Positions 7,284 to 15,874 of a stretch of DNA of 64,000 nt are shown one piece after another. Where the stretch lies: assembly GCF_900104145.1 (NCBI RefSeq), contig NZ_FNLB01000006.1, positions 889,001 to 953,000 of the forward strand, written 5' to 3'. This DNA comes from Pseudovibrio sp. Tun.PSC04-5.I4 (GTDB taxonomy: Bacteria > Pseudomonadota > Alphaproteobacteria > Rhizobiales > Stappiaceae). The position numbers were made by a program, and so were the translations under genes. Every line of letters starts with the position of its first letter. Positions within the stretch are counted from its first letter, which is position 1. The notes below the pieces were generated by a model that had not been told where the DNA came from, searched no databases, and was given only the letters and a program-made list of their open reading frames with translations.

Positions 7284-8330
7284 ATGACTGAAACAACTAA
7301 AAAACTCTATGATATCAATCAGTCGGTGTTTGCAGTCGCACCGATGCTTGATTGGACGGATCGGCATTGCCGGGCGTATCATCGAATGCTCTCAGACAAG
7401 TCTTTGCTGTATACCGAGATGGTCACCACTGGCGCCTTAATCCATGGCGACAAGGAACGACATCTGCGGTTCTCAAAGCAGGAGCAGCCGGTTGCCTGTC
7501 AGCTGGGCGGATCTGATCCCAAACTGCTAGCCGAGTGCGCCAAGATGGTTGAGGACTGGGGCTATGACGAGGTCAATCTCAACGTTGGCTGCCCGTCAGA
7601 CCGTGTTCAGTCTGGCAAATTTGGTGCATGTCTCATGCTTGAGCCAAAGCTCGTTGCTGAGTGTATCGCTGCCATGAAGGATGTCGTCTCCATCCCGGTC
7701 ACCACCAAATGCCGTATTGGTGTGGATGATCAGGACCCTGAAGAGGCGCTCAATGCATTGGCGGATAACGTCATTGCAGCAGGGACCGATGCGCTTTGGG
7801 TCCACGCCCGTAAAGCATGGCTGAAAGGCCTCAGCCCAAAAGAAAACCGTGATGTGCCGCCACTGGATTATGAGCTGGTGTACCGCTTGAAAGAGCGTCT
7901 GCCGAATGTCTTCATTGGCGTCAATGGCGGCGTTGCCACACTGGAAGAAACTGCCACGCATCTGGAAAAGCTGGACGGCGTTATGATGGGCCGCGCGGCC
8001 TATCAAAACCCGATGCTGCTGGCAGAAATAGACCGAGTTGTTTATGGCCAAGACAAAATTGCACTGACTCCGGTTGAAGCTATGGCGGCCTACCGTGCTT
8101 ACATAGAGGACGAACTGACAGCTGGAACAAGACTGGCGTCTATTACGCGCCATATTTTGGGAACATACCAAGGCGTTCCCGGTGCCCGTCATTTCCGCCG
8201 TATTATGACGGTGGAAGCCAATAAGGCAGGCGCTGGCATTGAAGTGCTGGAGGAAGCACTTGCCGCCGTATCACATCATCAAAGCGTCATGCTGGCTGCA
8301 CGAGAGCAGCAAGAGGGTGCGCTAACCTAA
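7284..8330 (+). CDS. dusA: tRNA-dihydrouridine(20/20a) synthase DusA
   Basis: A flavoprotein that reduces uridine 20/20a in the tRNA D-loop using NADPH. 348 residues. The DusA N-terminal signature VAPMLDWTDRHCRAYHRML is at about 18-36. VACQLGGSDP and VNLNVGCPSDRVQSGKFGAC (which contains the catalytic Cys) lie at about 70-120, and GVNGGV plus MMGRAAYQNP near the FMN phosphate site. AGGA 8 bases before ATG 7284 supports this start. The gene is intact even though the neighbouring integrase remnant suggests an element once used its 5' end as attachment site; such elements restore the dusA reading frame. Confidence 0.96.
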   Translation: MTETTKKLYDINQSVFAVAPMLDWTDRHCRAYHRMLSDKSLLYTEMVTTGALIHGDKERHLRFSKQEQPVACQLGGSDPKLLAECAKMVEDWGYDEVNLNVGCPSDRVQSGKFGACLMLEPKLVAECIAAMKDVVSIPVTTKCRIGVDDQDPEEALNALADNVIAAGTDALWVHARKAWLKGLSPKENRDVPPLDYELVYRLKERLPNVFIGVNGGVATLEETATHLEKLDGVMMGRAAYQNPMLLAEIDRVVYGQDKIALTPVEAMAAYRAYIEDELTAGTRLASITRHILGTYQGVPGARHFRRIMTVEANKAGAGIEVLEEALAAVSHHQSVMLAAREQQEGALT

Positions 8331-8359
8331 TTTATCTTTGGAATTGAGGAGGGGGCAGC

Positions 8360-9181
8360 ATGGACTTTATTTCAACGTCTATGCTGGGGTTCGCAGCTGC
8401 ATTGATTGCATCTGGAGCGCTGGCAGGGTTTCTGGCTGGGTTATTTGGCATCGGGGGCGGTGCGATCCTCGTTCCCATTCTGGTCACCATCGTAACTGCC
8501 ATTGGTGTGGACCCGGATGTGGTGGTCCATGTGTCCGTGGCAACATCCCTTGGTGTGATTGTTCCTACGTCTTTGCGTTCGTTTTTCGCCCATAAAAAGA
8601 AGGGCGCCGTTGATATGGCGTTGCTGAAGAGCTGGATCATACCGGTGCCCATCGGTGTTTTTCTGGCCTCCTACGTTGCTGCTTTGGTTTCCGGTGATAC
8701 GCTCAAGGGCATCTTCACATTCATCGCGTTTGTGGTTGCCATGCGGATGCTGTTCAATCGCGAAAGCTGGAAGCTGGGCAAAGACATCCCGGGAAACCCA
8801 ACGCGCGCGCTCATCGGCGTTTTGATCGGGTTCTTCTCCACCCTCATGGGAATTGGCGGGGGCGTTATGAACAACACATTCATGACCCTGTTTGGCCGTC
8901 CGATCCATCAGGCCGTGGCAACATCTTCTGGCGTGGGCATTCTTATTTCCATACCCGCAGTTTTCGGCATGATTGCAGCGGGTTGGGGCGTGCCGGACCT
9001 GCCGCCATTCTCCGTCGGCTATGTCAACCTGCTGGGCGTTGCGCTGATTATCCCAATCACTGTCTTTATGGCTCCATATGGCGCTCATTTTGCGCACAAA
9101 CTGCCAAAGAGAAAGCTGGAGGTCGGCTTCGGTGTCTTTCTGCTGATCGTCTGCGCACGCTTCGCCTATAGCCTGCTGTAA
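8360..9181 (+). CDS. TauE/SafE-family sulfite/anion exporter-like membrane protein
   Basis: A 273-residue membrane protein with about eight hydrophobic helices in two repeats. Each repeat has the family glycine motif: FGIGGGAILVPIL (about 31-43) and LMGIGGGVMNNTFM (about 163-176). TauE/SafE proteins are thought to move sulfite, sulfoacetate or other small organic anions across the inner membrane. The start at ATG 8360 has a strong GGAGGGGG site. It follows dusA after 29 bases. No sulfonate metabolism genes are nearby, so the substrate cannot be assigned. Confidence 0.88.
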   Translation: MDFISTSMLGFAAALIASGALAGFLAGLFGIGGGAILVPILVTIVTAIGVDPDVVVHVSVATSLGVIVPTSLRSFFAHKKKGAVDMALLKSWIIPVPIGVFLASYVAALVSGDTLKGIFTFIAFVVAMRMLFNRESWKLGKDIPGNPTRALIGVLIGFFSTLMGIGGGVMNNTFMTLFGRPIHQAVATSSGVGILISIPAVFGMIAAGWGVPDLPPFSVGYVNLLGVALIIPITVFMAPYGAHFAHKLPKRKLEVGFGVFLLIVCARFAYSLL

Positions 9182-9203
9182 ACGCAGGAACTCCAATCAA
9201 TAA

Positions 9204-9233
9204 AAGCCGCTGAGCATCTCTGTCCAGCGGCTT
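9204..9233. terminator. Bidirectional terminator between convergent genes
   Basis: A 9-bp perfect stem (AAGCCGCTG / CAGCGGCTT) lies between the exporter gene (plus, ends 9181) and the aspartic protease gene (minus, ends 9255). On the minus strand it is followed by TTTTATTG. Confidence 0.75.
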
Positions 9234-9254
9234 ACAAATTAACGGCAATCTCTT

Positions 9255-9953
9255 TTAGCGCGGATTCAGTACCAGCTGGTTGCCTTCTACGCGCCAGCTG
9301 GCAAAAGTATTGAGCGCACTCATTCCCAGCAGACTGGTGGAGAGCATGTCTTCCTGCGCCACAAAGGCGGGCAGGTCTTGCAGCTTCCAGGAGCCGAGCC
9401 GCATATCATCCAGCCGTACACGCGCCACAAACCCCATGCCGTTGGCTGTAGAGACCGGCGTGCTAAAAGTCAGGTCTGCAGGATCAAGCCCCACTCGTTT
9501 CGCATCTCGGTAAGACAGAGTAATATGTGAGGCGCCTGTATCAACCAGCATATCAACACCAACACCGTCAACCTGCACTTCAATGACAAATTGATTGCCG
9601 ATGCCTCGGGAGATCAAGACCTCACCATCTGGTGATTGCGTGACAGAGCCGGGGAGGAGTTCAGACATCACCCGGTCGCGCACAGTCATCAGCTCATAGC
9701 GGAACGAATAGCCGATGATCAGGAGCAGGCCTAGTCCGCCCCAAAACATAACAGCGCTGAACACTTGTTTGAGTGCAGGACGGCGGATGAAAACGCCCAT
9801 AGCAATCACAATACCCATCGCTGCAAGGGCTACAATGCGCGGTCCATCCTCCTGGAATTTATCACCCAGAAAATCAGGCGTGCCAAGATATCCGGTTGTT
9901 ACACCAAGCATCATAGCTCCAATGAGAATGACAAAACCTATTGTCCAGCGCAT
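9255..9953 (-). CDS. Retropepsin-like clan AA aspartic protease (TIGR02281 type), membrane-anchored
   Basis: A 232-residue protein. Three hydrophobic segments lie in the first 85 residues (about 4-22, 38-55, 64-82), followed by a periplasmic-type domain. The active-site motif VDMLVDTGASHITLS is at about 130-145, and the flap/end segment STSLLGMSALNTFASW near 205 matches the family ending. The single D-T-G site implies action as a dimer. This family is widespread in alphaproteobacteria but its targets are unknown. The DUF1289 gene just upstream overlaps its start by 16 bases, so the two are translationally coupled. Confidence 0.87.
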   Translation of the reverse strand: MRWTIGFVILIGAMMLGVTTGYLGTPDFLGDKFQEDGPRIVALAAMGIVIAMGVFIRRPALKQVFSAVMFWGGLGLLLIIGYSFRYELMTVRDRVMSELLPGSVTQSPDGEVLISRGIGNQFVIEVQVDGVGVDMLVDTGASHITLSYRDAKRVGLDPADLTFSTPVSTANGMGFVARVRLDDMRLGSWKLQDLPAFVAQEDMLSTSLLGMSALNTFASWRVEGNQLVLNPR

Positions 9954-10159
9954 AAAGTGCTCTCCTCATCCAAGGCGCAAAAGGCCACTTTTCGCGCGGG
10001 CAACGCAGCTAAAACGCTGTGCTGCACCTGTGTAGACATTTGGCTCCAGCCCGTAATTTCTTCCAGCGACCGCCAGCAACTCACACATATCCTCTGAGCG
10101 TCATCCAGCTTACATTGTTTTAAACAGGGGCTGACGGGTGGTTCTGGCTGACCTGACAA
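9938..10159 (-). CDS. DUF1289 small cysteine protein
   Basis: A 73-residue protein with four cysteines arranged SPCLKQCKLD...RICVSCWRSLEEITGW, the DUF1289 signature. This is probably a small metal- or Fe-S-binding module of unknown role. The start appears to be TTG at 10159, with AAGGATG upstream. The 3' end overlaps the start of the aspartic protease gene, indicating one operon. Confidence 0.8.
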   Translation of the reverse strand: MSGQPEPPVSPCLKQCKLDDAQRICVSCWRSLEEITGWSQMSTQVQHSVLAALPARKVAFCALDEESTLCAGQ

Positions 10160-10199
10160 ATTTACATCCTTGCAGTATCAAATACTATCTTAAATTGGA

Positions 10200-11372
10200 T
10201 TATCTTGGAGCGGCCCTTGCTCCTGGAGTTGTAATCACGATCTTGGCTGTATCGCTCAAAAATCCGGTGAAGCTGCGGCCTGCATTGGTCAGTCGCCCGC
10301 CAATGCCTTGTTTGTTTTGCTGGCTTTGTCCCTGTTCCAACGCCTGTTGCAGCTGAGGTCCAAACTGGACGATTTGTGCAAACTTAATATGGTTAGAGCT
10401 ATCCTGACTTTCAACGTCTGTCAGGTCAACAACGACAATGCCAAGATCTGAGAGGGTCCGGTCGTTTTCAATGCCGCCAACACGCTCTTTTCCACCCGCA
10501 AGGCGCCGGGAGATTCGAAGCGCACGATCATCTCGGGAGACAATGGCGAAAATTGGATTTGCGCGGTAGCCCAGACCTATAATTGATTTTTTGAAGACAT
10601 CAATATCAATGTCTGGAGACGCCATCACCACGGTAATTTTCTTGTTCTTCAAAATACCGGTGCCCTTGTGCTCCATCTGGCGCAGAGTTTCCAAAAGCAG
10701 CGAATTGCCAAGAGAGTGAGCAACAACAGTAACCCGGGTCGCGTTGGACCGGGAAAGCGTCAGCAATGTTTCTTCCAGTGCATCCCGCGCAAGGGTCACG
10801 CTGTTGGTGTCATAAATGTAGTCAGTCAGATTACCCGCCGAAGCCCATGTAAACAAAACCGGCAGGCCTTTTTGCTTACTATCTGACGCTATCTGAGCGA
10901 GACGAAAAACACCCTCGGAAAATCGCGTGTTATAGCCATGAATGAACAGCATGGCATTGCGGTCTTTGGGGGATCGGCGTGCAAGCTCCTGATTGATCTC
11001 CTGCCTGAATGCAGTAGACCCATCGATGTAGCTGGCCTTTCGCACAACAAAGTCACTCTCAGGATTTCCAGGAGGAGGGGACGGCCATTCGATCAAACCC
11101 GGCTTATGAGAAGGAGGAATGGAAATTGTGGCAGCTCCAAAGTCAATTTCTTCAGATCTCTTTGATGTATACAGCGCGTGGGGGCTATCTGCACGAGCTC
11201 GAGTGGTCGCAATGAGAATACGTATCTCACTTGTCCCGGAGGCCTCTTGCAGCGAGACCTGAAGCGCATCTGGCCCAGGGCGAGACGCGCACCCGACCAG
11301 ACCAAAACTGGCTAAGACAACAAAAACCAGTGCCTTCAATGTGGAATGCGATACGCGCAAAGTCAGCCCCAT
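10200..11372 (-). CDS. Lipoprotein alpha/beta hydrolase, DUF900 family
   Basis: A 390-residue protein with a lipoprotein signal peptide: hydrophobic stretch at about 13-27 ending in the lipobox LVGC (Cys about 28). The hydrolase core has the oxyanion segment AMLFIHGYNTRFSEG near 140, nucleophile elbow VVAHSLGNSLLLETL near 215 (GxSxG variant AHSLGN) and a C-terminal region containing Asp and His candidates. DUF900 proteins are esterase-like, and the substrate is unknown. The start ATG 11372 has GGAG 6 bases upstream. The last about 60 residues are Gln/Gly-rich and probably flexible. Confidence 0.86.
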   Translation of the reverse strand: MGLTLRVSHSTLKALVFVVLASFGLVGCASRPGPDALQVSLQEASGTSEIRILIATTRARADSPHALYTSKRSEEIDFGAATISIPPSHKPGLIEWPSPPPGNPESDFVVRKASYIDGSTAFRQEINQELARRSPKDRNAMLFIHGYNTRFSEGVFRLAQIASDSKQKGLPVLFTWASAGNLTDYIYDTNSVTLARDALEETLLTLSRSNATRVTVVAHSLGNSLLLETLRQMEHKGTGILKNKKITVVMASPDIDIDVFKKSIIGLGYRANPIFAIVSRDDRALRISRRLAGGKERVGGIENDRTLSDLGIVVVDLTDVESQDSSNHIKFAQIVQFGPQLQQALEQGQSQQNKQGIGGRLTNAGRSFTGFLSDTAKIVITTPGARAAPR

Positions 11373-11499
11373 GTGTTCTCCAAATGCAAACGGATCTCGA
11401 AAGATAATGCAGCAGGTTTGTACGCAAACAATGAGAAGAGAATAAAGCTAAAATGCTAGTAAAGGGTTGCCGTATCAGGACTTGCAAAAAACATTGGCT

Positions 11500-12318
11500 C
11501 TAAAGGGCGAGCGCGCCCAACAAAAAGCCGATAGAGCCGACTTGTTGCGCACTGCCCAAAACATCACCGGTAATACCCTTGATCTTCTGCCATGCAACAG
11601 CAGAAAGACCCCACACTAAAACTGCACTGACCACACACCCCATAACCATTTGCCAAAATCCCAAAGCAGTCAGACTGAAGGCAATGAGAGGGAGCGCAAA
11701 GCAGGTAGCCCAATAGGCAGCGATGTTTTGCGGGGCCCCAAACCGGCTGGAAAGCCCGCCCTGATAGGCAGCAGGCATCAGATGCCAGACCCACACCATG
11801 CAAAGCCGTCCAGCAGTTTCTGCGGCAAGGAAACCAAACGCCGCGCCAACACCGCCAAACCGGTCCAGCAAGCTTGCCAGCAACACCCAACGCAAGCTGA
11901 GAGAGAGGATGAGCGCACTTGCGCCAAAAGCACCAATGCGGCTGTCCTTCATAATCTCAAGGCGCCGCTCGGCGGTGTGCCCACCAAAAAAACCGTCAAA
12001 CACATCAGCAAAACCATCCTCGTGCAAACAGCCTTGCACGGCGGCAGATGTTGCCACAGCAAGCAATGCCACGACGGAGGAAGGCAAAGCTGAGGGCGAC
12101 AGGGCAACAAGTACGAAGAGACTTGGCAGTGAAATGATCACGCCAGCCAAAGGAATGCTGCGAGCGCTCAGTCGAAAATCTGGAGCTTTGTCCAACTGGT
12201 CATCGCGCCCCATTTGAGGAAGAGGGATGCGTGAGAGAAAGCGAACCAATCCGGCAACCTCGGCAAGAATACCGGTTGGTTCTGGTGCAGAATCTTCGTG
12301 GCGATGAGCATCTAACAT
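11500..12318 (-). CDS. cobS: Adenosylcobinamide-GDP ribazoletransferase CobS (cobalamin synthase)
   Basis: The membrane enzyme that joins adenosylcobinamide-GDP to alpha-ribazole in the last steps of vitamin B12 synthesis. About 272 residues with multiple hydrophobic helices. The signature CLHEDGFADVFDGFFGG, with the metal-binding acidic residues, and the segment RRLEIMKDSRIGAFGA are present. The frame could start at GTG 12348, but ATG 12318 is more likely. It is divergent from cobT, which supplies alpha-ribazole phosphate, with about 350 bases and two repeats between them. Confidence 0.93.
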   Translation of the reverse strand: MLDAHRHEDSAPEPTGILAEVAGLVRFLSRIPLPQMGRDDQLDKAPDFRLSARSIPLAGVIISLPSLFVLVALSPSALPSSVVALLAVATSAAVQGCLHEDGFADVFDGFFGGHTAERRLEIMKDSRIGAFGASALILSLSLRWVLLASLLDRFGGVGAAFGFLAAETAGRLCMVWVWHLMPAAYQGGLSSRFGAPQNIAAYWATCFALPLIAFSLTALGFWQMVMGCVVSAVLVWGLSAVAWQKIKGITGDVLGSAQQVGSIGFLLGALAL

Positions 12319-12498
12319 GGGAGAATCTCTGTCTGTCGAAATAGGCACTAAAAATATCTGAATCTAGTTAGAACAACAATTTGTAGTTTGCAAAATACAC
12401 AAAACACAAACAGTTGATAAGTCGCATTTGTATTCTGCCTCCAGTTGCTTATAGATCAGCACGAACAAAAACCGCAAAAGCCACATTTGCGGATTAGA

Positions 12499-12542
12499 GC
12501 GGACTCCCGAAAAGGAGGATTGGTTTTTGGATTGGAGTACGC
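12499..12542. repeat. Palindromic intergenic repeat, copy A
   Basis: A degenerate hairpin. The left arm GCGGACTCCCGAAAA pairs imperfectly with the right arm TTTTTGGATTGGAGTACGC. Same family as the copies at 12553-12598 and 13745-13789. Confidence 0.65.
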
Positions 12543-12552
12543 AGGATGAAAT

Positions 12553-12598
12553 GCGTAATCGGCAAAAATTGGGACCTCGTTTTTGGATAGGAGTACGC
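12553..12598. repeat. Palindromic intergenic repeat, copy B
   Basis: A second degenerate copy: GCGTAATCGGCAAAAA and TTTTTGGATAGGAGTACGC as arms around ACCTCG. Its right arm is nearly identical to copy A. Confidence 0.6.
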
Positions 12599-12670
12599 GA
12601 GAAAACATAGTGAAAGCTGTTTGTTCTGATCAGATCAGGCACGGCAGCTTGTAGCCTTTTGGAGAAACGT

Positions 12671-13699
12671 ATGTCTCTAGCCACGTCAGCCCTACCATTC
12701 GACGATATTAAAAATCTGGTGGGGGCAATGCCCGGCCCAAGTCTTGAAGCCGTTGAAGCTGTCAGAAAACGCGATGCGCAGCTCACCAAGCCACTCGGCT
12801 CCCTTGGTCGTTTGGAGGAGCTGGTGGAATGGCTCGCAGCTTGGCAAGGCATGCCAGTTCCAAAAGTAACCCGCCCACTGGTCGCAGTGTTTGCGGCAAA
12901 CCACGGCGTGGCAGATAAAGGCGTGTCTACATTTCCCAAGGAAGTGACGGCACAGATGGTGTCCAACTTCTCTGCCGGTGGTGCAGCTATCAACCAACTT
13001 TGCATTGCTTACGACCTTGGTCTGAAGGTGTTTGAACTCGCTCTGGAACTGCCAACTCCGGATATTTCCGAGGAAGACGCTTTTGACGAGTCCGAATGTG
13101 CAGCAACCATGGCATTTGGCATGGAAGCCATTTCCGGGGGCACAGATCTGCTGTGCATCGGCGAAATGGGCATTGCCAATACTACCGTTGCGGCTGCGAT
13201 CTTCTACGCATTGTTTGGTGGCACAGCAGAAGAGTGGGTTGGCCCGGGCACCGGTGTTGCAGGCGACGCGCTGAAGAACAAAATTGCTGTTGTCGAAAAA
13301 GCCGTGCAGCGTATCGGCGGTGCTGGCAAGCTGGAGCCACTGGAAATTCTGCGCCGCATCGGCGGTCGAGAATTTGCAGCAATGGCTGGTGTTATTCTGG
13401 CAGCACGCATGCAGCAGGTCCCTGTGGTTATCGATGGCTTCGTGACATCCGCCGCAGCCGCCATCCTGTACAAAATGGATAGCACTGCTTTGGACCATTG
13501 CGTCTTCTCTCATGCCTCAGCTGAACCAGCACACCGCAAGGCTGTTGCTGAAATGGGCGGCAAGCCAATTCTGGATCTGGGGATGCGCCTTGGTGAAGGC
13601 TCTGGCGCAGCCATAGCAGCCGGCATCATCAAAGCCGCTGCTGCAACCCACGCCGGCATGACAACCTTTGCAGAAGCAGCTGTTGAAGGTCAGACCTGA
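12671..13699 (+). CDS. cobT: Nicotinate-nucleotide--dimethylbenzimidazole phosphoribosyltransferase CobT
   Basis: Transfers phosphoribosyl from nicotinate mononucleotide to 5,6-dimethylbenzimidazole, making alpha-ribazole phosphate, the lower-ligand precursor of B12. About 342 residues. Motifs seen are LTKPLGSLGRLEELVEWLA (about 35-53), AANHGVADKGVSTFP (about 75-89), CIGEMGIANTTVAAA and GREFAAMAGVI, plus the C-terminal DLGMRLGEGSGAA carrying the catalytic Glu. ATG 12671 is chosen because GGAG lies 6 bases before it; the frame is open from TTG 12659. Confidence 0.95.
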   Translation: MSLATSALPFDDIKNLVGAMPGPSLEAVEAVRKRDAQLTKPLGSLGRLEELVEWLAAWQGMPVPKVTRPLVAVFAANHGVADKGVSTFPKEVTAQMVSNFSAGGAAINQLCIAYDLGLKVFELALELPTPDISEEDAFDESECAATMAFGMEAISGGTDLLCIGEMGIANTTVAAAIFYALFGGTAEEWVGPGTGVAGDALKNKIAVVEKAVQRIGGAGKLEPLEILRRIGGREFAAMAGVILAARMQQVPVVIDGFVTSAAAAILYKMDSTALDHCVFSHASAEPAHRKAVAEMGGKPILDLGMRLGEGSGAAIAAGIIKAAAATHAGMTTFAEAAVEGQT

Positions 13700-13744
13700 T
13701 AAAAACATCATAGCCCCTCCGGTCGTGGAAGGGGATAAGTTACA

Positions 13745-13789
13745 GCGTATCCCCGAAAAGTGGACGCCGGTTTTCGGATTAGGATACGC
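13745..13789. repeat. Palindromic intergenic repeat, copy C (best conserved)
   Basis: Left arm GCGTATCCCCGAAAA and right arm TTTTCGGATTAGGATACGC pair over nearly their full length around GTGGACGCCGG. This resembles the abundant GCGTATCC-type palindromes in intergenic DNA of Rhizobiales. Two decayed relatives lie on the other side of cobT. Confidence 0.75.
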
Positions 13790-13799
13790 GCAAAAAAAA

Positions 13800-13834
13800 G
13801 GTTGCCTGACAAGAATAAGCCGGGCAGCCTTTTT
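13800..13834 (+). terminator. Terminator after cobT
   Basis: The stem GGTTGCC / GGCAGCC (one G-U pair) with a 16-base loop is followed by five T. It lies just after the palindromic repeat. Confidence 0.65.
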
Positions 13835-13919
13835 GCATTTTTACAAAACCACGCAAAAAATGCAGGGTCCTTGCAAACCAACGCAAACTTCAACGCAAGC
13901 GCTGTTTTGACGAAATCAT

Positions 13920-14276
13920 TTAGTCAAGAAAGCGCCAGGTATCCGCCCCATCAAAATGACGTACACGGATTTCCGAGACATCTTTAGCTGGCACAATGCG
14001 TGTGTTCACAGCCATCGTTTCCCCATCCGGGTCTGTTGGCGCCCAGTGCGTGGTGTTTCCGCAGGTTTTACAGGTGTGGAACTCCAGCGACTTATCGCCC
14101 CAAACATAGGCGAAAGTGGCATCCGGATCTTTTTCAATAGTCACGTTCTTGGGTGAACCATGCGCCCATACAGTTCCAAAACGCCGGCAAACAGAGCAGT
14201 TACACTCAGTAAGCCATTCAGGTTCTTCACGATATTCAAATTTAACTGCGCCGCAATGGCAAGAACCACGAAGCAT
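13920..14276 (-). CDS. GFA-family (CENP-V/GFA domain) zinc protein
   Basis: A 118-residue single-domain protein. The zinc ligands of the GFA fold are visible: GSCHCGAVKFEY (about 4-15), ECNCSVCRRFG (about 24-34) and HTCKTCGNTTHW (about 77-88). The namesake, glutathione-dependent formaldehyde-activating enzyme, binds the glutathione-formaldehyde adduct, but most family members have no shown activity. No formaldehyde genes are adjacent. Monocistronic, convergent with cobT. Confidence 0.88.
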   Translation of the reverse strand: MLRGSCHCGAVKFEYREEPEWLTECNCSVCRRFGTVWAHGSPKNVTIEKDPDATFAYVWGDKSLEFHTCKTCGNTTHWAPTDPDGETMAVNTRIVPAKDVSEIRVRHFDGADTWRFLD

Positions 14277-14323
14277 AAAAATCAGTCCCCCAAGTATATA
14301 AAGTAACCCGGAAAACTAGACGC

Positions 14324-15874
14324 TTACCCAGCGCGAAGCAAGGGCTCCCTACTTTTGCGAGTGCTGGTGCCTGGCGTTTCAATTGGGTCAATATGGCGGA
14401 GGACGCGCTTAGGCGGCAACGTAATGGTCGCTTGCGTACCCTCACGCAGCTTGGAGGTGAGCTTAAAACTACCTTCGTGCATATGGGCAAGAGCCTGCAC
14501 AATGGAAAGGCCAAGGCCAGTGCCTTGCTCAGCATCTTGAATGGCTTGCGTACCCTGTCCAAAGGCTTGCAATACAATGGGAATCTCTTCCTCCGGAATG
14601 CCAGCACCATTATCGCTGACGCAGATATACTGGCCGCCTTTTGCATCAGTTCCAACATGAATGGAGATCTCACCGTCAAGCGGCGTAAACTTGATTGCGT
14701 TTGTCAGGAGGTTCAACACCATCTGCCGCAACGCTTTTTCATCCGCCCAGACTTTGCTCAAGCCCTTCTCATAGGCCTCGTGGATCTCGATGTTCTTGGT
14801 CGCAGCCCGCATGTGCATCATGTGTTTACATGCCGCCGCCACATCGCGCAGACAAACAGGCTCCTCTTGCAACTCATAACGACCCGCCTCAATGCGAGAC
14901 AGATCAAGGATCTCGTTGATGAGATTGAGCAGATGTTGCCCGGACTGATTGATATCATTGGAATAATCCAGATAAACCTTGCTGGCCATCGGGCCGAGAA
15001 CTTCGTCTTTCATCACCTCGGAGAATCCAAGAATGGCGTTCAATGGCGTGCGAAGTTCATGACTCATCGTTGCAAGAAAACGGGTTTTGGCAAGGTTGGC
15101 TTCCTCAGCCCGTCGCCGAGCTTCTTGAGAAATCGCGTTGACCTGTTCCATCTCCGAGATCAGGTGATCCTTCTCCGCTCGATATTCTAAAAGCGTCAAG
15201 GCTGAGCTGTGGAGCTGTTTGCTGAGGATGTAAAAGAAACCCTGAGCCCCAATGGCCATAAACCCCATAGCGTAATGGGGCATGCTGTCATATTGCCAGA
15301 AACTGAAGATAAGAGCGGCTGTTATCGGAAGCGTCGCGGCCAGAAGCGCGCCCGGCAGGGGAGAGGATAACATGGTCGCCATGGCGATAACGATAAGCAT
15401 GGTCGCAAACTGAAAGACACCGAACCCGTAATCCGTATTGTATCGTAAGTTGCTGATGAAAAAGATCGCCCAGACAATGCCATAGAGCATGTCACCAGCA
15501 AACAACTCCCTACGAATAGAGCGCAGATTACCCTCAATGCTCAGACTGTATTCCATGCGTTTCGTGGAGAGGATAATCAAAGAGTGTGCGAGCAACATGG
15601 CAATGAGCCAGGCCCCAACCACTTCAAGCGGAAGCCAGACGCTTGAGATGGTTGCTATGACAATTGCAATCATCGGCATGGCATAAGCAACCGACAATCG
15701 ATTCTTCACAAACATCAAAATAAGATCTGCTTCAAAGCTGGGGCGCACACCCTCCACAGTACCAAGACGTTCACGGGCGTCCTTTACGGTACGTGCAACT
15801 TCACGCCGACGATTTGCACGTGCGTGATTAATCGTTGTCTTGTCCTTACTACTCTGCGACGATCTTGTGTTCAT
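14324..15874 (-). CDS. Orphan membrane sensor histidine kinase, PleC/DivJ/PdhS-like
   Basis: A 516-residue kinase. About six hydrophobic segments span residues 50-215, and a short linker helix follows to about 260. The HisKA H-box FLATMSHELRTPLNAILGFS is near 270, followed by GPMASKVYLDYSNDI and HLLNLINEILDLSRIEAG, a pattern typical of the alphaproteobacterial PleC/DivJ/PdhS kinases. The ATPase domain has the N-box NLLTNAIKFTP, G1 DNGAGIP and G2 GTGLGLSIV. No response regulator is adjacent. In this family the partner is usually DivK/PleD encoded elsewhere, so a role in cell-cycle or development signalling is a reasonable inference, not shown. Confidence 0.88.
   Translation of the reverse strand: MNTRSSQSSKDKTTINHARANRRREVARTVKDARERLGTVEGVRPSFEADLILMFVKNRLSVAYAMPMIAIVIATISSVWLPLEVVGAWLIAMLLAHSLIILSTKRMEYSLSIEGNLRSIRRELFAGDMLYGIVWAIFFISNLRYNTDYGFGVFQFATMLIVIAMATMLSSPLPGALLAATLPITAALIFSFWQYDSMPHYAMGFMAIGAQGFFYILSKQLHSSALTLLEYRAEKDHLISEMEQVNAISQEARRRAEEANLAKTRFLATMSHELRTPLNAILGFSEVMKDEVLGPMASKVYLDYSNDINQSGQHLLNLINEILDLSRIEAGRYELQEEPVCLRDVAAACKHMMHMRAATKNIEIHEAYEKGLSKVWADEKALRQMVLNLLTNAIKFTPLDGEISIHVGTDAKGGQYICVSDNGAGIPEEEIPIVLQAFGQGTQAIQDAEQGTGLGLSIVQALAHMHEGSFKLTSKLREGTQATITLPPKRVLRHIDPIETPGTSTRKSREPLLRAG

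Larger units (their letters stand above)
12319..12670. other. cobS-cobT divergent intergenic region
   Basis: No gene fits here. The region holds two degenerate palindromic repeats (12499-12542 and 12553-12598). I looked for a cobalamin riboswitch B12-box-like core upstream of both genes and did not recognise one, so regulation by B12 is not shown. Confidence 0.4.

Noticed and set aside
7176..7382. N-terminal extension of the integrase remnant into dusA
   Set aside because: The frame is open, but the residues before MGTIVSRPRKDG look unlike any integrase and overlap the dusA coding sequence antisense.
12319..12670. Possible cobalamin riboswitch between cobS and cobT
   Set aside because: The gap is long enough and the genes fit, but I could not recognise the conserved B12-box core on either strand; the structure present is explained by the palindromic repeats.
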